A stretch of 64,000 nt of DNA, taken from Linnemannia schmuckeri (lineage: Eukaryota; Mortierellomycota; Mortierellomycetes; Mortierellales; Mortierellaceae). Of the stretch, positions 34,806 through 46,306 are shown piece after piece. The stretch spans positions 620,001 through 684,000 of the forward strand of contig JANATG010000004.1 of NCBI GenBank assembly GCA_029449235.1, in the 5' to 3' direction. Position 1 is the first letter of the stretch. Every line of letters begins with the position of its first letter. Under the pieces are notes generated by a model. The model was not told the origin of the DNA, made no database searches, and saw only the letters and a program-made list of their open reading frames with translations. Made by a program: the position numbers and the translations under genes.

Positions 34806-37271
34806 ATGGAGATCAACCCAGAACATATGAACAAGGAAGGCCCCAACCTGGCCAACAAGCGTCCCAAGGTCTTGATCATCGGAGCTGGCCTTGCAGGAAT
34901 CACTCTCGCCATGCTGTTAGAGAAAACCAACATCCCCTATGAGATCTTTGAGCGAGCTGCCACCGTCAAGCCTCTCGGTAATATGAACGTTCAGAACAAT
35001 CTCTAAACAGTCCAAACACTTGGGTGGGGCTGAATATAAATTTTTAGCATAAAAAAAGTTTCCGCTCCGTATGTCCCTCTAATCTTCCTCGTGGTGTTTG
35101 TCTACTTAGGTTCCGCTATTTTTCTCAATTCAACGACGGCAAAGGTCTTCAAGCAATGCGGTATCTATGACGAGCTGTTTGCTTCTGGCAAGGTCACACG
35201 CTGTATCCAGATTGCCAACGAGAACCGAGAAATCGAATATATCTTGGACTATGGTGAAGATGCCCTCAAAATGTATGTTCCCCTCGTATCTCTTTTCTAC
35301 GCTTGTGTACCCTCACAATCAACTAAAACAACTCTCCTTTTTGTTATTCTCCGCTGCGGTCCATATTCAGGTTCGGGTCCCACGGTTACATCTTGTCGAG
35401 ACCAAGACTGTATGAGATCCTCCTCGCTCAGGTCCCCAGGGAGCGCTTCCACATGAACAAAAAGATGCTCTCGATGGAGAATGGCGGCAACGGCGTCCTG
35501 GTCCGCTTCAGCGACGGAACCACCGAGGAGGGTGACATTCTCGTCGGCGCAGATGGCGCCTACAGTGCTGTTCGCCAGAACCTGTACGCCAAGCTGAAGA
35601 AGCTCAACAAACTGCCCAAGTCTGACGCCCTGCCCTTGCCATACAGTACTACCTGCCTTGTCGGACAGACTCGTCCCCTTGATCCTGAGGACTTTCCAAA
35701 CTTGAAGGAAGAGACGTGCCAGTTCATCCGCATCCTCGGAGACCACAAGCCTTACACCGTACGTTCCCCTCGTTCCTTTATTGATTGTTTTTTTCATTGC
35801 TCCATGTTTTTCATTTTACAAAGGGCGCTTGAACCCAATGCAGTATTTCTCTTTTTTGAGGTTTAAGCGAGAGATTACTGTTTGAGTCAATGGAATGTAC
35901 CAAAAACGTATTTTTTTAACGAGTTCCTTTTATTTCCTTCTATGCTTTTCGGATATAGTGGACATTCTTCACGACAGCGGCTAATACCGTTTGCTTTTCG
36001 ATTATCGAGTTTCTCGACGAGGAAACAAGAAAACTAAGCGACACCTTCCGCACGTCCGAGTGGGGCTCCGATGCAGCCGGAACAATGATCGAGCAGGTCA
36101 GGCACCTTCCCATCATCAGTGGCGGCGACAAGATCACGACTGTAGGCCACCTGATCGACTTGACGCCCAGGGAATACGTTTCGAAGGTTGTGTATGAGGA
36201 AAAATTGTTTAAGACCTGGCATCATATGCGGACAGTCCTCATCGGCGACGGTACGTTTTTAGGTTGCATTTGAATTGCTTTGAAGGCCAGCAGAGAAAAA
36301 ATCTAACTTGAAAAACACATCAACGCTCTTTTACTCTCCGTTGTACTCAACCTTGTGTTCGGTAGCCTGCCACAAGGTAATAATTATTTACATCGTGCGG
36401 TTGCAAGGTTATTTTGTTTGTTAACTGCGACAAACCAATCAAATGCTAAATCAACCTTTTGTTTGTTTGTTTATTTGTTGCTTGTGCCATAGTTAAACCC
36501 TGCTGGCGGTTCTGGCGCGACGAATGCCATCCACGACGCCGTTACGCTCGCCAACTACATCAATGCCCTCCCTACCCAGCCAAGCGTGGAGAACGTTCAC
36601 AGGGCATTTAAGGACTACAAGCGTGAACGTATTCCTTGGGTTACCGAAGCGTTTGAATCCAGCGCGGTTTTTAGGACCATGGTTGAAACGGTAAGAATTG
36701 GCGTTGTGTGTGGTTCAGAGTGAAGGGCTGGTTAGTTGTTTGTTGTCAAGAAATGAAGAAAAAATGCTCTCAAACCTCACCGTGCATGAATTTTCGTTTT
36801 GTCTTTTCGTTCGATCGAGAACAGGGTATCAAGGCCAAGATGGTTCGATATGTATCTAAGAACATGCCATCCTTCATGAACCGTAAAATGGTAAGTTTCT
36901 CCTGGGACAATTATTCTTTTTCGCACTCTTTGTTTCATAATGAGTAGGCCTAACCTAACGTTCAACATAAAACTATCACTCTATCACTTCCAATCGATGT
37001 ACTGTAACAGCTCGTCCGCATGGCCATCAATCAGCCGCAATGCTCATTCATGCCTTTGATAGAGGACGCAGGCACACACAAGTCTGCGAAACAATTGAGT
37101 GTTGTCCAAACTCTCAAGATGATTGAAGAAAATAAGAGGCAGGATGAAGCCAATGCCAAAAAGAGAGCAGCTCAGCTTGCCAAACAGTTTGCTATCGCAG
37201 AGAAGGACCGGGAGGATAGGGCAGAAGAAATTGCTCAAGCCAAGGCCGAGATAAGGGTGTCTGCGGTTTGA
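34806..37271 (+). CDS. FAD-dependent monooxygenase 4 (class A)
   Basis: Eight exons, 34806..34977, 35110..35272, 35371..35758, 35959..36250, 36366..36376 (11 nt), 36493..36690, 36825..36890 and 37011..37271, give 516 residues. It starts MEINPEHMNKEG, close to FMO2. The Rossmann motif is IGAGLAG, the DG motif GADGAYSAVRQ (D173), and GD at 337-338 precedes ACHK and LNPAGGSGATNAIHDA. The C-terminus ends in a charged, Lys/Glu/Ala-rich helix likely to form a coiled coil. Exon 4 and the end of intron 3 (TTTTCGGATATAG) are shared with FMO5, pointing to a common recent ancestor or conversion. The substrate is unknown. Confidence 0.9.
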
Positions 37272-37980
37272 CTACCTGGAGGAAGAGACGAGTGGTCGTA
37301 GAGGATAGGAAGTCAAGTTTAAAACGGCAACTTGAGCATGCATATACCAATCGTTCATAATACGTTCATTTGTAGTTTAGTCATAATAATAATCTTAACA
37401 TTCATCTTTTGTAATTTGGGCCTGTAGACGCTCGATAGAAGTGTTGTACACGCTGAAAACGAAAGGGGCGTTAAAGAGAACAGTAATGAGAACCGGAAGT
37501 TTCGGGCCGCATTGTTGGTCGCTGCATCTGTTTAGCCCATGTGTCGAGTGGGGAGGGAGAGGAAAGAGGTAGAAAGAGATGACCATAGAGAGTGGGCGTG
37601 GGTGTTTGGGTGTGATTGGGGTCGCTTTCATGCATGCTCGCTTACTTCGATGAGAGGTATCGAATATGCTCACACCTCACAGACAGGTTTATTGGTCCGA
37701 ACCTGCACCACATTTTTATACAGTCTTTTTTCATTCTGCGCAAGAGGAGGTCAATACCAAAACGGAAATAACAAATAAACAAGGGCACTCGCACGACGGA
37801 CCCTCCACCTTCTTTTTTGTCCTCACATCTTACCTTCCCAAAAACAAAAACAACTCATTCTCTTTTGTACAAAGAGACATCACCGGTTGCATCTCTTCCT
37901 TTCCTTCCTTCATTCCATTTACTTCTCTCATCCTTCTCCCATTCAACTCCCTCTCGTTACATTCCAAACCTTATTTCAAT
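37272..37980. other. Intergenic; promoter side of FMO5
   Basis: No gene is seen. The last 150 bases are C/T-rich and lead into the FMO5 start. Confidence 0.5.
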
Positions 37981-40573
37981 ATGACAACAACGAACTCAGC
38001 TAAGACCCACCCAGCGACAGGAGAACCATCGACTCGTCCAAAAGTCCTCATTGTCGGAGCAGGTGTGGGAGGAATGACATTGGGGATGCTGTTGACCAAG
38101 GCCGGGATCCCATTTGATATCTATGAGCGTGCTGCTGCTGTGAAACCTCTCGGTATGTGTTTTCCCAAGAAAAGCATGATCATTGATCAAATCAGGGGAA
38201 GTGTCAAAAGTCAGACTTTTAAGCACTATTAGTCAGGAAGTAACAAATCAATTCAGGAACTATCAGTTCAGAAACCATCAATTCAGGGACTATCAACCAG
38301 TCCCATCAACGAATCAGAGACACGCATGGCTGTAGCACATCAAACCAGTCTGATCATCATGAAGCATCAGTTCAAAATTCTCGCTCCTTTCCCCCTTTCT
38401 TGTTCTCACCTACTAACGATTCCCTTTCGCATTTTCTTCTGATAGGCTCGGCGCTGTTCTTGAACCCAACGACGGCGAAGATTTTCAAACAGTGCAACAT
38501 CTGGGACGACATCATGAGTGTTTGCAAGTTCACCGGGAGGATTCAAGTCGGAAACGAGCAGCGCGAAATCGAATACAGCATGGACTTTCCCAACCAGATC
38601 GAGATGTAAGACCCTTTTGTCGTTTTCCGTAGTATCCGCCGTCCTCGCCTCAACTTCACTCTGTCATATCTTCGCATGTCCCTTATTGGTGGCTCTTGCA
38701 CGTCGCATCCTCTTCGTCCCTCCCGTTCTAACTTTCCTCCTCTTTTTCACATTGTAATAAGGTTTGGATCCAGAGGCTACATTGTCGCACGCCCAATGCT
38801 CTATGACATCCTACACCGTCAAGTCCCCAAGGAGCGGTTCCACATGAGCAAGAAGGTCACGACCATCGACCAAACCGACGACGGCGTTGTGATCCACTTT
38901 GATGACAAGACTACAGCCAGGGGCGACATCCTCGTGGGAGCAGATGGCGCCTACAGCACAATCCGTCAATGTATCTACAATGATCTCAGAAAAGAGGGGC
39001 GACTTTTGGCATCGGACGATGTGCCATTGCCGTTCAGTAATGTGCAGCTTGTAGGGCAGACTCGACCCCTGGATCATGCTAATTTCCCGAATCTGAGTAT
39101 CCCTGATAGTCAGTTCATTCGTATCCTTGGAGACAACAAACCCTATGCCGTAAGTACCCTTGTTTGTCAACTGTTGTGGTTGCAATGATTTCTGAATGTT
39201 TCATTTTACGAAGGTTTCATATACCTAATGTTCTCCTGACACTTGAGAGGTTTGTGTTCTGCGAACTGTCAATGAAGTAAAAAAAAACTCAAAAAATCCT
39301 CTCCATTTCCCTCTCTGATTTTCGGATATAGTGGACATTCTTTACAACAGCACAAAACACAGTCTGCTATGGCGTTACTCACTTCTTGTCAGAGACTTCC
39401 AGCAAACAAAGCGACAACTACAAAAATTCAGAATGGGGTCCCGAGGCAGCTGATGCCATGTGTGCAGAGGTGCGAGATTTCCCTATCATCAGCGGCGGCG
39501 ACAAGATCACGACTGTTGGCGACTTGATCGATTTGACGCCCAAGGAACTTATCTCTAAGGTCATGCTCGAGGAGAAGGTCTTTGAGACCTGGCACCATAA
39601 ACGTGTTGCCTTGATCGGCGATGGTAGGCTGATATGATGTGTCCTTTTTGCTCTTGATCGTGTTGTAGACGGAGAATGTTTATTTAAGTCGTTACCCGTT
39701 CGTTCTTTCTCATCCGCCGTCTTTACAACTAGCTTGTCACAAGGTAACTTTTCTACACAACTATCACGCACCACCAATCCGTCATCGGATGCTAAAGAGC
39801 AACGCAACTAACCCACTCTCCAATCAATTAATTATCGCAATAGATTAACCCATCAGGAGGCTCAGGAGCTAACAACGCGATCCACGACGCAATCACATTA
39901 GCCAACTGGCTCAACGTCCTTCCCGATACCCCCACAACTGCAGAGATCGAGCATGGATTCGAAAAGTACAAGGAGGAGCGTTTGCCTTGGGTCAAGCAGG
40001 CCTATGATTCCAGTCTTATCTTTAAAGTCATGATTGAGGCGGTAAAGGACTTTATTTATGGCTATGTTTAGGATGACTCTTGGATAGATTGATTTTTTTC
40101 TTTTGGGCCAGGGTGCGCCGAGCTGACAAACTAACTAGTATTGGTTTTTGTGTCCATGGTTTTTTGTTTGCTAGAACTTTAAAGCGTATTTGGTCAAGTT
40201 GGTGTCCAAGTACATGCCCTCATGGATCACGCGTAAAATGGTGCAGTGTTAAAATTTTCTCTGAGCAAAGGAAAACAAAACGATTTCATGACACTTACGT
40301 TGAGGGCCAGTTGGTTTATGTCCACTGTTCTCTTTCAACATACCTATTCACTTTGTCCTTTGCATCTCTCTCTCTCTCCTCATCACTCGACTATAGGCGA
40401 TCCGGATGTCGATCAACCAACCTCAAGTCAGTTTCTTGCCCCCTGTCGATTACCATGGGTCAATCCAACCAGCGCCCCAAGCCAGTTATGATGAGACCCT
40501 GGCGATTCTCCAGGAGCGGGCAGCAAAGAAGAATGATGGCGAGCTATCGACGGCTGCGGCCGCTGCTGTGTAG
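37981..40573 (+). CDS. FAD-dependent monooxygenase 5 (class A)
   Basis: Eight exons, 37981..38152, 38446..38605, 38762..39149, 39332..39623, 39732..39742 (11 nt), 39844..40041, 40175..40240 and 40397..40573, give 487 residues, the shortest intact member. Motifs are VGAGVGG (G26, G28, G31), GADGAYSTIRQ (D172), GD (336-337), ACHK and INPSGGSGANNAIHDA. The C-terminal extension is short and ends in an Ala run. Intron 1 (38153-38445) holds repeated short motifs of the type ATCA-TTCAG. As with the other copies there is no signal peptide, so a cytosolic FAD/NAD(P)H-dependent hydroxylase or epoxidase is likely. The substrate is unknown. Confidence 0.9.
38225..38380 (+). repeat. Degenerate short repeats in FMO5 intron 1
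   Basis: Imperfect copies of a roughly 18-bp motif (AACTATCAGTTCAG and variants such as ACCATCAATTCAG and ACTATCAACCAG) follow one another inside intron 1. The style resembles the repeats in intron 2 of the proline iminopeptidase gene. Confidence 0.55.
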
Positions 40574-41269
40574 ACACTTTTTAATAAACAATACTTGAGA
40601 AAGTCACTCACGCAACATACATAGTTTCTCTCGTATTCGTATTGTTTTATGTTCAAGTCGACAAGCACAGTGATGGATATGAACACTCTACTTCGCATTA
40701 AGGTTTTTAGGCATTTGTGGTTGGTTTATTGATCCTTATTCGCAAACCCCTCGGCGATGTTTTTGCGGCTGTTAGGCAGACAGATTGAGAGGCTGGAGAT
40801 GGGTGGTGGTCTGGTAATGTACTTCCTTGATCGTGTATCTTTCTGTATACTATGGACCACAGCGTTAACTAAAAAAGAGAGAGCTGGCAAACGTATCCAT
40901 AAGAGCAAAGCACATGAACCGGCATCTCCTCTTCCCTCCTACCCTGCACTAACACGGAGCAAACCGACGTACATGAACAAGTGGCTCTTTACATTTTTTT
41001 ATGTTCTTCTCGTTGTGCAGCCTTGGCCCATTTGGATTAGAAAGAGGAGAGATACTCCCTTCCTTACTGAAGAACAGGGAACCGACAATCACCCAAAACG
41101 TCCACCTGCCCTTCCTCCCCTTCTCTCATCCCTACTTTTTTTTTTTCGTTTTTGCCATCTCCACTCCTCATCCCTTCTCCTTCCTTCGACTTTTCTTCTT
41201 CACCCTCCTCTCCCTCTCAGTCACTCTTCTCACCTCTGTCTCTCCTCCCTGTCCTGAAATCAGGACCGT
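40574..41269. other. Intergenic; former promoter of the last array copy
   Basis: No gene is seen. The usual C/T-rich tract (41100-41250) precedes the start codon of the pseudogene. Confidence 0.5.
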
Positions 41270-43175
41270 ATGGACAGGAAAGTAACAAATATGGCAACCA
41301 AGAGCAGCATTCATTCACCAGCCAGCGCCACAGCAGCACCCAAGGTCCTGATTATTGGAGTGGGCGTCGCCGGTGTCACCTTGGGTATGATCCTCACCAA
41401 GGCCGGCACCCCTTACGATATCTATGAACGCGCCAGAAAAGTCAAGAACCTCGGTAATGATAATCTAAGCCTGATTTTCTTATTTTCCCCACTCGTTTTA
41501 TTCCCTTTTTGTTCCTGAAACTGACAATTTTGGACACCTCCATTCGCTTTTACTCTATAACTTCGTAGGGTCGGCCGTTTTTCTAAACCCGGCGACGACG
41601 AAACTGTTCAAACAAGTCGGGATCTGGGAGGGATGATGGAGATTACAAAGTTGACGCTCTCTATCCAGATGGCCAGCAAGAAGCGAGAGGTCGACTACCG
41701 TATGAATTTCACAGATAGTGTGGAATTGTAAGTCTCTCTCCTCCTTCTACGTTCTCCTGCAAACGAACACAAAAATCATCTACCATGACAATGAAAGTCA
41801 TATCCATTTCTCCCCCATCGCTATGCTTTGTGTTCTTTCACAAATCGAAAACAACATGTTCGGTTCAAACGGATTTATCATCCCAAGACCCGTAGTCTAC
41901 GACCTCTTACTCCGTCAAATTCCTCCAGACCGCCTCCATATAGGCAAAAAAATCTCCTCCACACACCAAATCAACACTAGTGCCACCATAATCTTCACGG
42001 ACGGCACAATCGCAGAGGGGCACATCCTTGTCGACGCCGACGGAGCATACAGCACGGTCTGGAAGCAGATGTATGACGAACTGGCGAAAAGGAGGGAGTT
42101 ACCTGCAGAGGACACTTTTCCGTTGCCGTTCAGTACTGTGTGCCTTGTGGGGTAGACGAGGGCTCTGAATGCGGAAGAGTTCTCGATTGTGGCAGAAGAG
42201 GGATATCAGTTATTAGTATCCTTGGGGATAACAGGCCTTACTCTGTAGGCGTCATATTTATTTACCTCCGCACGATTCTAAACAAAGAACAAGAAAATGG
42301 ATGGCGCACTTTTCCTAAACCAAACACCTTTTCCTTTCTTCGTCTATCGCTATACCAGACTACCTATTTCACAATAAAACAATCATTAGTATGCTTTATG
42401 GCTGTCAAATACCTCGAAACAACCTCAACCAAGGACGAGTCCGCATCCAACATCGAGTGGGACCAGGTGCAGCCGAATCGATGCGCAACGAGGTCAAGGA
42501 TTTCCCCATCGTCAGCAGCAATACCAAAACACTGCTGACCGTGGGCCACTTCTTGGATTGGACCCTTCCGAGCTGACCTCGAAGGCTCTTCTTGAAAGAA
42601 AAGGTCTTCTAGACTTGGTACCACCACCGCACCGTCCTCATTGGCGACGGTAAACTCCTTTTCTTTCTTGGTGTTATGTGCTTTAGGGGGGTTTTTTTTT
42701 GAAAGCTACAATTCTCGTTTCTAACCTCTTCTCCTCCTTTTTTCGTTCTTGTTTATGTCCTTGTTTAGCTTGCCACAAGGTATAGACGACGACTGGCATC
42801 CATCTCATGTTTATTTTTCTCCTACCCAGCCATACCGTTGTATAGTCCTCAAGCCACCCGCCCAACGCGTCTACTGACAATTTTTAACAATTTGTTCTTT
42901 TTTTTCCTTGTAGCTGAATGCGACAGGAGGACAGGGAGCAACAAACGCCATCTACGGTGCCGTTGCAAACTGGATCAACGCCCTTTCATCTACCTCTTCT
43001 GCCACAGAGATCAACATCGCCTTCGCAGCCTACCAATCCGAACGCATGCCCTGAGTCAAATACGCCTTCGAGTCCAGTATTATCTTCCATACCATGGCCG
43101 AAAAGATAAATCAAAAAAACCTTACGTTTTGTTTCCTCTCTTTTATCTTTCCCTTTCTGTGAAATTAGTGCAACC

Positions 43176-43206
<31 letters not shown>

Positions 43207-43592
43207 GAAAATACTCACTACCCTTACCCTTCGCCTTTTTTTCTTTCACCCCCGCTTTCTACCTTTCTGGTCTTTTGTATTGCGAACAGGGATATAAGGC
43301 AAAGATAGTCAGGTTCATATCAAAACACATACCCGCCTGGCTGACGCGCAGGATGATGATTTAAATGGCATCGTACCAGCCCCAGGTCGCCTTCCTCCCC
43401 CAGTTCCCTGACCTCGGCAGCGTGAGGTCCGTGCACCAGGAGAGTTTACATGAGACACTAAGGATCATCGAGGAGAGACGACGGCCCAAGAAGCGAACGC
43501 GTCAACTCTCTGAAAAACCACTACTCTTCCAGTTATACAGTGATTATTACACTAAAAATAACAAGATACTTTCCTACAACACCAACATGTAG
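41270..43592 (+). pseudogene. Flavin monooxygenase pseudogene 6 (last array copy)
   Basis: The whole exon layout of the family is still visible: exon 1 (41270 or 41291 to 41453, IGVGVAG), exon 2 from 41569, exon 3 from 41858 (NGFIIPRPVVYDLLL, DADGAYSTVWK), exon 4 near 42360, the microexon 42769..42779, exon 6 (NATGGQGATNAIYGA) and the C-terminus to 43592. Lesions are a frameshift near 41630 giving TGA at 41634-41636; AT instead of AG at the exon-3 acceptor (41856-41857); TAG at 42153-42155 in the conserved VGQT; frameshifts near 42210 and 42465; TGA at 42574-42576; TAG at 42610-42612; TGA at 43052-43054 replacing Trp; and TAA at 43362-43364. The DG motif is also altered (DADG for GADG). It cannot make a working enzyme. 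Confidence 0.92.
43176..43204. repeat. Poly-A tract, 29 nt, in a pseudogene intron
   Basis: The A-run lies in what was the last intron of pseudogene 6. Confidence 0.9.
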
Positions 43593-43751
43593 ATGAATAC
43601 TACAAACTCACATAAAGTGTATATGTATTACGTCAAAAACAACTCTTCTCTGTCTGCATAAAAAACACGGCAGAAAAAAAAAGAACGTCAACGACCTCTA
43701 TCTCTCTTACTGCCTCTCTGTCCCCTCCATCAAGTTTCCAAATCAGTTGGT

Positions 43752-45904
43752 TTAGATCTGGAACTTGAAGGTAAAGAAATCATCATCAAAGTGGTGAACA
43801 CGGACATAACCATCCTCTCCACCACTGGCAAAGGAACGACCGTCGGGGTGGATGGCAATGGTGTTGATGGGTCCGAAATGTCCACGGACACGTCCGACCT
43901 CCTCCTCAAGGATTTTGTGCCAGAATCGGCACTCGAATTTACCCTGTCGGCTGCTGGTCGTTGTGACATCCATGGCCTCCTGTCCTCCTCCAACAACAAC
44001 GAACTCTTGGTGCTTGGGCATAATAGCCGCAGAGTTGAGGGGAGTATCAGTGGTGTATGTCTTAAGAACCTCCAATGACTCGGTCTCGAGAATCTTGGCC
44101 GACTTGTCCTTGGAAGCAGTGATGAAGTAGGTGCGGTCAGCAGACATCTGCAAATCGGTCAAAGTCAACTCGTGAACCTTGTTGGTGCTGATGCACTGTC
44201 CAGACTGTTATTGTTTTCGTTTCCATAGCGTTGTGGTAAGTTGAAGTGAATCCAGAATTATACATGCCATATCGTGTTAAGGGAGAAAAAAATACACCAG
44301 TTAGTTAGATATCGGCTGAGATCCGGCTCAAGGTACAAAAATTATGAAAAACAATTCGTTACCTTAGGGTTAATCAAGGCGACGGATCCGTTCTCGCGAC
44401 CAGCAACAATGTATCTGTTAAGTGCACCCCATGCAGCGACGGTGATCTTGGGGCCTTCGGGGTTGAAGTTATAGATAGGCTCGGACGAGACTATTTCATC
44501 ACAAGAGAGCCTGGGTTAGCAACTGTGGTCAAAATAATAACGGGACTCTTGTAGCGCAAAAAAAGAAATGGGGCGTTGTAAAGTGTGTCATGGAGTGACA
44601 TACCGGTCTCGGTGACACCGTTCTCGACGTTGAAGATCTGAAGAGTGGCGGGATAACCCATACGGGGCTCAGTGACAACAAGGACCAACTTGTCGTCCTC
44701 AGAGAACTGGACGCATCTGACGGCGGTGTTGAACTCCCACGACTTTAAGCACTTTCCGTTCGAGACATCCCAGAGCTTGGCAGTGTTGTCTGCCGATCCT
44801 GAGACCAAAAGCGTGGTCGAGGCTAGAAAGTTGTAAGAAGGGAATCGGGTTTGTGGTGAGTTCTTTAGCTACTCTCCTTTGCATGAAAACTGAGGAGGTA
44901 ACCCGTCTGGATGGGTGATGTTTCCTCTTAGAGTGTCTTCCAAATCGTCCATTTTAGGCAGAACCATCAAGATGATTGTCTTTCCTGCAAGTTCCTTGGA
45001 TCACCCATCAGGCGTAAAGCCAACAAGCCTGCTTGTCCTGCTGCGTCCCCATATTACATTTCTTCGTTACTGCGGGAAGATCGCCTTCTCCTTGGTCGAC
45101 TGCGCCATGTCCACCGAGGGGTGTTGTTGTCCTTTCTTTGACAAAATATGGGATCCTCCTTTGCCTTCCTGTCTGTATTGATAAAGTGTTGTCACAATGT
45201 GCCTTTGACATATCCAGTAAAAGAGAGGTCCTCATCCAATGGTTACAAGTTACTGCCAGGCCAAGGCTAGAGCCAGGGCGGGTGGTTTGTCCCAAAGGTA
45301 TGGAAGGAGGAAACTTACAGTTGACATCAACGGTCCAGACAGCACCAACATGTCCCTCGTATGTGCCGAGGCGCTCTCCGTTGTGAGAGAACCAGGCATT
45401 AACGACATGATCCTTGGACACGGAAAAGAGCAAATCTCCCTCGCGGTTGTATTTGATTTGCGTCAACGAACGCTCGTGACCCTGAAGAAGAATGGGACGC
45501 TATTGAAAGTTTGAATGTGTGGAGAGTGGGAGGGTCGATTAGAAAAGTGAGGCGATGGGTGAAGTGTTTTTGTGTGTCTGCGGGGGCATTGTTGGTAGTG
45601 GTTCCTGGTTCCTGTTTATGTAGATCTGTTATTATTTGGGAGAGCCATCATCCTAGTTCTAGGACTGTTGAACGAGTGGAGGGAGGTGAAGGAGGGGTGC
45701 TCTACGTGGTGCAACTGTCTGCGTTTGAATAAAAAAAAAAAAGTATGTGTTTATTGTTGCTGAGAGGGAGGAAGTGAAGGGTGGAGGTGTGATGTTGCAT
45801 GGCTGTAATGAGAGGTCGTGCTGGTCGTTGTCGTTGTTGTCGCAGTTCTGCGTTTCCTGTCAGCAGCCTTGGAGACAGTGAGGGGTTGCTGGTTTTAGTA
45901 CCAT
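43752..45904 (-). CDS. TIF34: Eukaryotic translation initiation factor 3 subunit I
   Basis: The minus-strand model is 45904..45902, 45499..45319, 44822..44604, 44490..44363 and 44204..43752, giving 327 residues, matching the usual length near 325. This WD40 beta-propeller is part of the eIF3 complex that scaffolds 43S pre-initiation assembly. Recognised segments are RPILLQGHERSLTQIKYNREG at the N-terminus, GTYEGHVGAVW, VSGSADNTAKLWD, ASKDKSAKILE, VVGGGQEAMDVTTTSSRQGKFE and RVRGHFGPINTIAIHPDG-S-ASGGEDGYVRVHHFD at the end. The initiator Met must lie upstream because exon 2 begins CGT after CAATAG. The best ATG followed by a donor is 45904-45902 (ATG then GTACTA), making a one-codon coding exon; this start is tentative. 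Intron 2 (496 nt) is long. Confidence 0.92.
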
Positions 45905-46200
45905 AATTGAATGTGAAGTCTGTTGGTTGGTGAAGAAGAAAGAAAAACAGACTGAGTGAGAAGACCATAAAATATTTGCAACAACAACAGACAGGGGAAT
46001 CCTGGAGAGGACTGATAAGAAATGCGATCTTGATTCATTACCATGACATCATCTCGCTTGAGTGTCACGTGCAGTCCCTGAAAACAGGACTTCAGAACGC
46101 GAAAATAACGGCGCTCGAACAGCATGCACCCGCGCGCCTGCTTATCAGTTTCAGCCTAATGTCTTGCTACCTCACTAACACTGCATGCATGCCATTCTAT

Positions 46201-46225
46201 GAGACGTCTCGCGACTTCGAAGTCG
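46201..46225. promoter_or_regulatory. Two adjacent perfect palindromes
   Basis: GAGACGTCTC (46201-46210) is followed one base later by CGACTTCGAAGTCG (46212-46225). Both are perfect. They could be binding sites for dimeric transcription factors in the divergent promoter, or they may be chance. Confidence 0.5.
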
Positions 46226-46306
46226 TGCATGTAATTCATAAAGCTATTTGACTATGAAAGATAAAGTTCGAGAATGCGCCTTTGATTCCTGTGCCTGAAT
46301 TTACAG

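Noticed and set aside
20878..43592. A biosynthetic gene cluster
   Set aside because: Only monooxygenase copies are present. No PKS, NRPS, terpene synthase, P450, transporter or active pathway regulator lies among them.
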